In this document: positions 27,592 through 34,214 of the stretch, piece by piece
How positions within the stretch are numbered: position 1 is the stretch's first letter
How the letters are laid out: each line of letters starts with the position of its first letter
DNA from: Verrucomicrobiales bacterium
GTDB taxonomy: Bacteria; Verrucomicrobiota; Verrucomicrobiia; Verrucomicrobiales; DEV007
Reading direction: 5' to 3'
DNA length: 34,214 nt
Assembly (NCBI GenBank): GCA_029210205.1
Contig: JARGOD010000042.1
Coordinates: 1-34,214, forward strand
The notes under the pieces: model-generated
Databases searched by the model: none
What the model was told of the DNA's origin: nothing
What the model saw: the letters and a program-made list of their open reading frames with translations, nothing else
Position numbers and translations under genes: made by a program

Positions 27592-28004
27592 GACCCAGCC
27601 ATCCTAGCCGCATTTCGCAATTGTGCTGGCCGGAACCGGAGGAAACCGCAATTCATTTCACATCGAGAGTTCGACCGCTGCTCTCCCTCTCTGCTCTGAA
27701 ATACGATCACTCTCTATCAGCCTACCTTCAGAAAGTGCAGTTGCCTTGAGCTCGAACTTCCGCCTCTTAGATTCTCTATTTTCTTAGCCCTTACAAGACA
27801 ATCAACATCGGTTGATCTCTAAGGTGAATTTTTGCCATTTCGGTGCCAAAACCGCCATTTTGAAGAATCAGTATTGCCTCACATTCTCCGCTCTGTTATA
27901 TGCATTTCATATAGAACTAACTTCTTCATACGGTGTACGAGAAATACCCAATCACAGGAATCACACAATCCTATCGGCACACGAGGGAAACACCCACGGT
28001 GGTG
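27592..28004. other. Divergent intergenic region rich in short repeats
   Basis: No gene is evident in these 413 bases between the leftward TauE/SafE gene and the rightward unknown gene. The half nearest the unknown gene carries a 6-bp stem with a 4-nt loop, ATCAAC-ATCG-GTTGAT (27801-27816), two direct copies of GCCATTT (27834-27840 and 27854-27860) on either side of a CGGT...ACCG pair, and an inverted repeat over a predicted -10 box (27897-27913). The half nearest TauE/SafE is CT-rich without clear motifs. Confidence 0.45.
27874..27902 (+). promoter_or_regulatory. Sigma-70-like promoter for the unknown membrane-anchored gene
   Basis: TTGCCT (27874-27879) and TATATG (27897-27902) are separated by exactly 17 bases. 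The -10 box is the left arm of an inverted repeat, TATATG-CATTT-CATATA (27897-27913), that would cover the start site near 27909, so a repressor could bind there. The leader before the likely start codon is about 95 bases. Confidence 0.4.
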
Positions 28005-28697
28005 ATGCCTATGCTGATCGTATTTCTGATCGCCGCGATGGCCATTTTCTTCGTGAAATCGAAGCCGACGGAATCGGCTAAGCCACAGGAAATGGTGAGT
28101 GTGAAAGAGGAGGTGCTGAGTCCAGAGTCGGAAGCACCTACGGGGGTCAAAGACTTCGACCCCTCCTCCGACATAGAAGGAACGGAATCAGAAGTCGAGG
28201 TGGACGTAACCCCGGACAAAGAAGCGGCTCAGGGAATCAATACCGTCTCTGCGCCCCCCGAATCGACAGGAGAATTCACTGCCTGGATGTCCCCTCTCGC
28301 ACTCGATACCTACATACGTCTTAAAAACGAAGGCTACAGCGAAAGCTTCTGGCAGCGTGGACATTGGATTACTGCAGTGGAAGGCCGTTGGGCCAACGGG
28401 AGCCATGAATTTAGAATCGCGCTCGATAGAGTTCCTGACCTGAATCGCTGGCAGTGGCAATACCGAGTGAATCAGTCCACTTCGGATTTTGCGAACGCTT
28501 CGAAAAATTTTGCCGAGCGCGGGTTCCAACTGGTTCAGACCCAAACTTTCACGGATCCTGATGGTACGACGAAGATCCAAGCCGTCTGGCAGCGAGATTT
28601 TTCCGCGACTGCCCCCGTTGTTGAGATCAGCACGCCGACAGTGCCATCGACAAGTTCACCTGAGGCGCTTGACGTCAATAATCTGCAATTCCGCTAA
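28005..28697 (+). CDS. Membrane-anchored protein of unknown function
   Basis: About 230 residues from the ATG at 28005: a membrane helix at the very start (MPMLIVFLIAAMAIFFVKSK), a long acidic, Pro/Ser/Glu-rich linker (about 20-85), then a compact domain of about 110 residues rich in Trp and aromatic residues. Its end, NFAERGFQLVQTQTFTDPDGTTKIQAVWQRD, resembles the GYRPVSVSGY...RYAAVW repeats of polyglycine-hydrolase-like proteins, and an earlier segment (LKNEGYSESFWQRGHWITAVEGRW) could be a second copy; this is a weak pattern match. GTG starts at 27999 or 27933 would lengthen the N-terminus by 2 or 24 residues. A GAGGG lies 17 bases before the ATG and 11 before GTG 27999. It stands alone, convergent with the DUF1501 gene. 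Function is not known. Confidence 0.6.
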   Translation: MPMLIVFLIAAMAIFFVKSKPTESAKPQEMVSVKEEVLSPESEAPTGVKDFDPSSDIEGTESEVEVDVTPDKEAAQGINTVSAPPESTGEFTAWMSPLALDTYIRLKNEGYSESFWQRGHWITAVEGRWANGSHEFRIALDRVPDLNRWQWQYRVNQSTSDFANASKNFAERGFQLVQTQTFTDPDGTTKIQAVWQRDFSATAPVVEISTPTVPSTSSPEALDVNNLQFR

Positions 28698-28736
28698 GCG
28701 AGCGGAGCGACAGAAAGGGGAGCGTCCTCGGCACGT

Positions 28737-30128
28737 CTAACCAATCAAATCCTCGATCACAGTGCCTCCAAACTGCGAGAGCTGCTTGAACCTTCCAGCG
28801 TGAAAATAGGTCAGCTTGTTATCGTCGAGCCCCAGCATTCGCAGAAGGGTGATATGAAAATCGCGGACGTGATGGACATTTTCCACCGCCGTCGCTCCGA
28901 TCTCATCGGTCGCACCGATCGTGTGACCGGCTTTGCATCCACCACCTGCCATCCAGACAGTCATCGCATCGGGATTGTGGTCACGCCCATATGCTGTGCC
29001 GCCGCTGCGAACGCCGTTGTCCGGAGTTCGTCCAAATTCACCCATCCAAACAATCAAGGTATCATCGAGCATGCCACGATCCTTTAGATCCTTGATCAAC
29101 GCTGCGATCGGCTTGTCGACACGTGGAATGAGCGAGCCATGCGCCTTTTCAATGTAGTCATGTGAGTCCCACGAGCTGACGTAGAGTTGTACGAAGCGAA
29201 CTCCCTTCTCGACCATCTTCCGGGCAAGGAGACAACGGCGACCGACCTCATCAGTCGGATCCTGACCGATGCCATACATCTCTTTCGTCTTTTCAGATTC
29301 GCCGTCGATATTGACCGCTTCGGGCACCTCAGTCTGCATCCGATAGGCGAGCTCGTAGTTCTTCATCCGCGCGACAAGATCATCGTGCTCCGGATGCCAG
29401 CTTGCATGTCGTTCATTGAGCTTCGCAAGGAAATCGAGATTCTTTCGCTGGTGTTCCGCCGTGATTCCCTTCGGTGGCTTGATGTCGAGAATCGGAGACC
29501 CTTTTGGACGAAGTGGCGTTCCCTGGAAACTCGTCGGAAGATACCCGTTCCCCCAGTTCGCAGCACCACCCTGGGGCTGCGCCAGCTCCGGCAAAACCAC
29601 AAAACCGGGAAGGTCTTCATTCTCACTTCCAAGCCCATAGTTGACCCAGGCGCCGATCCCCGGATCACCGCCGAACTGATTACCCGTGTTGGCCTGGTAG
29701 TTCGCGGTCGGGTGGTTGACCGAGTCCACCTGCATTCCGCGGAAGAAGCACATATCATCAGCGCAGTCTTTCAGGTTTTCCCATAGCGTGCACATGTCCG
29801 CACCACTCTCTCCTGCTTTGATGAAATCAAAGGGCGACTGAACGTAGTAGCGCTTGCCGCTCGACATCGCGGACTGCTCTGCGCCTTCGCGAGTGAATTC
29901 CTTCAGGTGTAAATCCTTCAACTTCGGCTTGGGATCGAAGGTGTCCATGTGGGACGGACCGCCCTCCATGTAGAGGAAAATGCAATGCTTCGCCTTGGCC
30001 TCCGGAAAATGTAGCGCCTGGGCACCCGGCCCGGGATACGCCTGAGCCTGACGGGCAAGCATCGAGGTGAAAGCAATGCTTCCGATGCTGGACCCAAGTC
30101 CATACATAAAATCGCGTCGTGTCTTCAT
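28737..30128 (-). CDS. DUF1501 family protein, Tat-exported
   Basis: About 463 residues from the ATG at 30128. The N-terminus, MKTRRDFMYGLGSSIGSIAFTSMLARQAQA, has a twin-arginine motif (RRDFM) and an AxA cleavage site, predicting folded export. The body is DUF1501, a sulfatase/alkaline-phosphatase-like fold: IFLYMEGGPSHMDTFDPKP (about 50-68), SSWDSHDYIEKAHG, and VWMGEFGRTP before GRDHNP, which together supply His/Asp residues able to bind metal. Enzymatic activity is not established for the family. An in-frame start at 30182 would add 18 residues lacking signal character. It begins 8 bases after the PSD1 gene stops; the FecR/LamG - PSD1 - DUF1501 order recurs in Planctomycetota and Verrucomicrobiota genomes and suggests joint function at the cell surface. 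Confidence 0.9.
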   Translation of the reverse strand: MKTRRDFMYGLGSSIGSIAFTSMLARQAQAYPGPGAQALHFPEAKAKHCIFLYMEGGPSHMDTFDPKPKLKDLHLKEFTREGAEQSAMSSGKRYYVQSPFDFIKAGESGADMCTLWENLKDCADDMCFFRGMQVDSVNHPTANYQANTGNQFGGDPGIGAWVNYGLGSENEDLPGFVVLPELAQPQGGAANWGNGYLPTSFQGTPLRPKGSPILDIKPPKGITAEHQRKNLDFLAKLNERHASWHPEHDDLVARMKNYELAYRMQTEVPEAVNIDGESEKTKEMYGIGQDPTDEVGRRCLLARKMVEKGVRFVQLYVSSWDSHDYIEKAHGSLIPRVDKPIAALIKDLKDRGMLDDTLIVWMGEFGRTPDNGVRSGGTAYGRDHNPDAMTVWMAGGGCKAGHTIGATDEIGATAVENVHHVRDFHITLLRMLGLDDNKLTYFHAGRFKQLSQFGGTVIEDLIG

Positions 30129-30136
30129 GGGAGGTT

Positions 30137-32890
30137 CTAGTAGATGTAGACAAATTCGTTGGAGTTCAGAAGCGCGAGACACAAATCGGCAAAGCCACGG
30201 GTTCTCGCATCCACTTCATGCGGTTGCAGATCGTGCACGTAGCTCTCGTAAACCCGTAGTTTTTCATCGAAGGAAAAGAGTTCACCGGTTCGTTCATCGG
30301 CAGCGCGCCGAGTGATTTCAGTAGGATACGATCTCGGCTCAAAAGTGATACCTTTCTGAACTTCGGTCATCTCCTTCCAATGTTGGATCGAGGCCTCGAT
30401 TTCGGCCTGCACTGGTTGCCGTCCATAAGCCAACATGAAAGCGCGACGCACCGCCATTTCATCGGATTGCCCGCCCCTCTCTTTCAAGACACGATCCGCA
30501 AAGGCAATCGCCCGATCGAGCGACTCCTCGCTGTTAAAAAGCGTGAAGACTTGCGGCGTAATATTTGAGGCATCTCGCATCTCACAGGAAAGGTCTGGAG
30601 TAGGCTGATTGAAGACCTCAAGAAACGGATCACGCTGGCCTCGCGTTTTATGAGCATAGATCGTTCGACGATTGCGATCCTCGGGCTTCGGATTCGGAAC
30701 ATAGCTCGGCGCGAAGGTACCCATTATCATGCGCGGCTGCAACGCGGCCTCCATGTTCATGTCAGGGCGAATCGGAATGCCACCTGCCTCCCGACTCAGC
30801 TCTCCCGAAACAAGGAGCATCGAGTCTCTCATTTCCTCGGCAGAGAGACGACGTGGCGTGAACGTCGCGTAGCTGATTCCTTCCGGATCCTTTTCTTGAA
30901 GAAAACCCGGAGACGAAAAGTTCGTCGAACGACGATAGGCATCGGACTTCATGATGAGGCGATGCATCGCTTTAACGGACCATCCCTGCTCAATGAACTC
31001 GGCAGCCAGCCAATCGAGGAGTTCCGGATGCGTCGGCTTCTTTCCGGTCGCACCGAAATTGTTCGGGTTTCCCGCGATGGCTTTGCCGAAGTGATACTGC
31101 CAAACGCGATTCATCATGACACGCGCCGTGAGGGTATTGTCAGGGTCCGTTATCCAGTTAGCCAACGCGGTGCGACGACCACCCACGGTTTCGGGGATCT
31201 TATATTCCAACCCACCTGGAACCGCACTGAGCACTGCAGGCTTCACCGGATCGGTCGGGGAGAACGGATCACCGCCGCCGAGAATCGCAGTCGCCTCAAG
31301 ATCGCCTTCCTTCATGGGGTTCTTGGGCATCTCAATCCGGCCGTAGTTCCCTTTCGGCGTTCTCGTCTTCCCATTGTAGACGGTGTAGGCGACTGGCTCG
31401 TAGCGATCCAGTTCCCACTTGAATCGATTCGTCCACTTGTTCGTGATCGGTCCGAGCGCGAACTCCTCAGGCTTCTCAAAGAGCTTTCCTGTCGGAAGTT
31501 GATCTCCCTTGAGGCCTGCCTTCTTTGCCTCCTTCACAGACTGGTAGGGAAGCCCCTTCTTCTTGAACCATTTCGCCTCGTAGAATTCCTGTCGCTCGGC
31601 GAGCATTGCTTTGCGCTTGTTGTTGTCCGCAATTCTGAGCTGGTGAAGAGCCTTATCTTCCTTCATCCCGCTTAGATTCTCTTCCGGGATCCAATCCGTC
31701 TCGACCTCGGCGAACTGAGTCGTCGAGAAAATCGCCTGCATCGAATAGAAGTCTCGCGTCGGGACGGGATCGAACTTGTGATCATGGCACTTGGCGCATT
31801 GCAGGGCATGAGCGAGGAACACCTGCCCAACGGAATCGGTGACATCATCGAGGAAGAGCTGACGGGTCACTCTCGCGACACTCATCCCGGTGTGCTCCCA
31901 GGATCCCATTCGCAGAAAACCGGTCGCGACCAACGCTTCAGGATCTTTGCGATTGGAAATTTCATCTCCGGCTAATTGTTCGCGCACGAATTCGTCATAA
32001 GGCTTCCCTTCGTTGAAGGCCCTAATCACATAGTCACGGTAGCGCCAGGTATTCGGCCGCTCGTAGTCGTTGGCAAAACCTGCGCTATCCGCATACCGAA
32101 CTACATCGAGCCAGTGACGTCCCCACTGCTCACCATAGTGAGGGCTCTCGAGAAGTCGGTCGATCAGATCGCTCCATGCCTGGGACGAATCGTCCTCCCA
32201 TGCGATGAGAAACTGATTCACTTCAGCAGGCGTCGGCGGCATTCCCAGCAAGTCAAACGTGGCGCGGCGAATGAGGATTCCGGGCTCGGCTTCCGCTGCT
32301 GCCTCGAGTCCCATCTCTTCAAGTTTGGCGTTAATAAAAGCGTCGATCGGATGAGACTCCTCCGGTGAAACCTCGGGGCGCACGAGCGGCTCATAGGCCC
32401 AGAGATCCTCAGGCTTATAACGGCGATTCTGCCAGTCGTCAGAGAGAGCCTCGGACAGTTCCATTTGAATCCCCTCGGAATACTTTTCCTGGATCATGTG
32501 GACCCGTTCGTCATCAGGCCACGGCGCCCCCTCGCTGATCCAGTCTCGAATGTGCCACTGCTGCTCCTCGCTCAAAGCATCCGCTGCTTTCGGAGGCATC
32601 TCGTAATCTTCCTCTGTTCGTGTGGTCGTGAGGTAGAGAAAGCTCTCCTCCCCCTTCCCGGGAATAAGGACATCCCCGGCAAAATAATCGCCGCCCTTCA
32701 GCATCGCTTCACGGGTGCGCATGTCGAAGTCACCTTTCAGTTTGTCCGGCTCATCGCCATGACAGGCGTTACACCTCTCCGCGAAGAGTGGCTTCACGTG
32801 CAGCGCGAAAAGCTTTTCACCTTTCGAGATTTCCTCACCAAACAATAAGGCGGGGAAAAACGATGCCAGAAACAGGGGGGTAAATTTCAT
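30137..32890 (-). CDS. PSD1/PSCyt (DUF1549-DUF1553) c-type cytochrome protein
   Basis: A 917-residue exported protein. Residues 1-18 are a signal peptide (KFTPLFLASFFPALLFG), followed by a planctomycete-type cytochrome c domain (PSCyt1) with heme motif CNACH at 40-44 and an axial-ligand candidate Met in YEMPP. Next come DUF1549 (PSCyt2, about 170-380), which contains a second heme-type motif CAKCH at 365-369, and DUF1553 (PSD1) in the C-terminal half, recognisable by TARVMMNRVWQYHFG and the closing LALLNSNEFVYIY. The protein should sit in the periplasm with covalently bound heme; its electron partner and substrate are unknown. Its start overlaps the stop of the FecR/LamG gene as ATGA, and DUF1501 follows 8 bases later, so the three genes are one operon. 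Confidence 0.93.
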   Translation of the reverse strand: MKFTPLFLASFFPALLFGEEISKGEKLFALHVKPLFAERCNACHGDEPDKLKGDFDMRTREAMLKGGDYFAGDVLIPGKGEESFLYLTTTRTEEDYEMPPKAADALSEEQQWHIRDWISEGAPWPDDERVHMIQEKYSEGIQMELSEALSDDWQNRRYKPEDLWAYEPLVRPEVSPEESHPIDAFINAKLEEMGLEAAAEAEPGILIRRATFDLLGMPPTPAEVNQFLIAWEDDSSQAWSDLIDRLLESPHYGEQWGRHWLDVVRYADSAGFANDYERPNTWRYRDYVIRAFNEGKPYDEFVREQLAGDEISNRKDPEALVATGFLRMGSWEHTGMSVARVTRQLFLDDVTDSVGQVFLAHALQCAKCHDHKFDPVPTRDFYSMQAIFSTTQFAEVETDWIPEENLSGMKEDKALHQLRIADNNKRKAMLAERQEFYEAKWFKKKGLPYQSVKEAKKAGLKGDQLPTGKLFEKPEEFALGPITNKWTNRFKWELDRYEPVAYTVYNGKTRTPKGNYGRIEMPKNPMKEGDLEATAILGGGDPFSPTDPVKPAVLSAVPGGLEYKIPETVGGRRTALANWITDPDNTLTARVMMNRVWQYHFGKAIAGNPNNFGATGKKPTHPELLDWLAAEFIEQGWSVKAMHRLIMKSDAYRRSTNFSSPGFLQEKDPEGISYATFTPRRLSAEEMRDSMLLVSGELSREAGGIPIRPDMNMEAALQPRMIMGTFAPSYVPNPKPEDRNRRTIYAHKTRGQRDPFLEVFNQPTPDLSCEMRDASNITPQVFTLFNSEESLDRAIAFADRVLKERGGQSDEMAVRRAFMLAYGRQPVQAEIEASIQHWKEMTEVQKGITFEPRSYPTEITRRAADERTGELFSFDEKLRVYESYVHDLQPHEVDARTRGFADLCLALLNSNEFVYIY

Positions 32891-34214
32891 GGTTTTCCGT
32901 TGTCGTAAATAGCTCGAATCTCTCTTGCAGAGAGAGGAGCTTTATAAATAGCAAACTCATCGATGCGACCATTCAGCGTTCTGATCACATTCTCCCAAAT
33001 AGGCTCACTCCAGTTACCGAGGTCGGCTTCCCCAATGCGAAACTGAGCCAACGGTTTCTCCATGTTCGTTCCGCCACTGAACCCGACTGGCTCGCCATTG
33101 ATGTAGTGAGTCACTCCTCCGCTGCCCGGCTTGACCGTCGTCGCGAGGTGATGCCACTGACCACTTTTCCCGGTATCCCAAAAGTGATCTGAATAGAATC
33201 TTCGATTGTGTTTGGGGATATCTTCGACCCCCATCGGGCTGGAAGCAAAATGCAGAGACCCTAACGACGAAACCTGCCAGTGAAATTCATACTCATCGAA
33301 ATTGTCGGTGAGAAAGAGTGAATTCAAATGGCGATCGAGCGCATCGAAACGCACCCAGGCAAACAGGGTAAGTCCTTCATACTCACCCGGGATATCAAAG
33401 CGAACGCGATCTCCTTCCAAACGAAAATCCAAAGCCGTCTTGTTTCCCCAGCGTCCCTGCGCCACCCGGGCTCCGACGATTCCGCCATCCAACTCTGAAC
33501 CGGAAGACGCCCTGTTTTTGAGGCGGCGCGAAACAGGTGTCAGGTTTTCGAAATCGTAGTAGGCAATGAGCCTGGGATCCTGACGAAGCTCTAAACTCAC
33601 TTCTTTCCAGTTCGCGTAGCGAAGATCCTCACGACTTCCTGAACCGGCGAAGACGTCCTCGATATTCGGAAAATTTCCCGCTTCGCTGGACGGTTGCCGT
33701 GTTGTTCTCCCATCGACCAAACTCGCGGACTCGCCATCTTTGAGAGACATAGGCTTCCCATCCAAACCGGTTGCAACGACCTCTCCGTCGAAGACGATCA
33801 AATCGGCACCGCTCTTTTCATCAACTGCGAGACCAAAGGTCGTGCCCAGATCTTCAAGCAGGACATCACCCGTCTGAATCTCGAATCCCCGCGCCGCAGG
33901 CGGCACGTCCGCTTTGAGCCGGCCCTGATTAAGAACCGCTTTTTCAGCCGAGACCAATTCGATTTCGGCCGGGCCGGAAAGACTCACGGAAGCGCCACCA
34001 TAAAAATCAATCTGTGCGAGGCCCTCGCTCAATCGCAACACGCCGGGCTCGAGAGGGAATCCTTTGCGAATCACCTTCCCCTCCATTTTCTCCCAGACCG
34101 CATTCGCCTCGGCCGTGATCACCGCCACGCCACGAGTCTTCGGCGCATTCTCTGCCATCGTCGTCGGCACTGGATTAGTCAGCACCATCCAGAGTGAGAC
34201 ACCCAGCAAACACA
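32887..34214 (-). CDS. FecR-domain / LamG protein (5' end beyond the window)
   Basis: A gene cut by the right edge; about 442 residues are visible. The first residues (LLGVSLWMVLTNP) look like the end of a membrane helix and no stop precedes them, so the true start lies outside the window, probably with a short cytoplasmic anti-sigma-like segment. A FecR domain follows (about 28-180 of the visible part: GVAVITAEANAVWE, GLAQIDFYGGASVSLSGPAEIELVS, FEIQTGDVLLEDLGTTFGL), then a LamG/concanavalin-like domain (about 275-440) ending GRIDEFAIYKAPLSAREIRAIYDNG. In this phylum such proteins usually follow an ECF sigma factor and transmit a surface signal; that gene would be just off the edge. Start-stop overlap (ATGA) with the PSD1 gene supports one operon. 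Confidence 0.85.
   Translation of the reverse strand, partial: CLLGVSLWMVLTNPVPTTMAENAPKTRGVAVITAEANAVWEKMEGKVIRKGFPLEPGVLRLSEGLAQIDFYGGASVSLSGPAEIELVSAEKAVLNQGRLKADVPPAARGFEIQTGDVLLEDLGTTFGLAVDEKSGADLIVFDGEVVATGLDGKPMSLKDGESASLVDGRTTRQPSSEAGNFPNIEDVFAGSGSREDLRYANWKEVSLELRQDPRLIAYYDFENLTPVSRRLKNRASSGSELDGGIVGARVAQGRWGNKTALDFRLEGDRVRFDIPGEYEGLTLFAWVRFDALDRHLNSLFLTDNFDEYEFHWQVSSLGSLHFASSPMGVEDIPKHNRRFYSDHFWDTGKSGQWHHLATTVKPGSGGVTHYINGEPVGFSGGTNMEKPLAQFRIGEADLGNWSEPIWENVIRTLNGRIDEFAIYKAPLSAREIRAIYDNGKP

Overview
The window looks like chromosomal DNA from a Verrucomicrobiota bacterium, probably a free-living, perhaps marine, polysaccharide degrader. This is inferred from gene content: a FecR/LamG - PSD1 (DUF1549/DUF1553 cytochrome) - DUF1501 operon, a WPQWRG-type PQQ-like propeller protein, a sulfatase and Tat-exported proteins, a combination typical of the Planctomycetota-Verrucomicrobiota group. 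Genes are densely packed, no tRNA, rRNA, CRISPR array, insertion sequence or phage gene was seen, and few starts have a clear Shine-Dalgarno sequence.

Layout. 1-414: gene-free flank with small palindromes. 415-2043 (-): sodium:solute symporter. 2157-8800 (-): complete F1Fo ATP synthase operon atpB-E-F-H-A-G-D-C, with a proton-type c subunit, an unusually short delta subunit, a hairpin plus U-rich tract between atpE and atpF, and a GC hairpin built into the last codons of atpC. Upstream of atpB lie two adjacent palindromes, one of which fits the TTGTGAA-N4-TTCACAA pattern of the NADH-sensing repressor Rex. 9084-10556 (-): AsmA-like membrane-anchored protein. 10800-20280 (+): ABCG-type transporter, TrmH, an AddB/AddA helicase-nuclease pair joined by an ATGA overlap with a 13-bp hairpin just before addA, and a class II aldolase/adducin protein. 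20360-21697 (+): exported beta-propeller protein. 21854-25450 (+): a giant exported ceramidase-like/LamG/sulfatase fusion. 25455-27591 (-): Nramp-like and TauE/SafE-like transporters. 28005-28697 (+): membrane-anchored protein of unknown function behind a 413-base repeat-rich intergenic region. 28737-34214 (-): DUF1501, PSD1 cytochrome and FecR/LamG operon, the last cut by the window edge.

How the parts fit. The ATP synthase operon is housekeeping energy metabolism with possible redox control. trmH and addAB are housekeeping RNA modification and double-strand-break repair. The right half is mostly an exported accessory repertoire (propeller, fusion hydrolase, cytochrome/DUF1501 pair), plausibly for attack on sulfated or complex extracellular substrates. 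The strongest candidates for something new are the paired operators in front of atpB, the ceramidase-LamG-sulfatase fusion, and the recurring stable hairpins placed in the last codons of genes.
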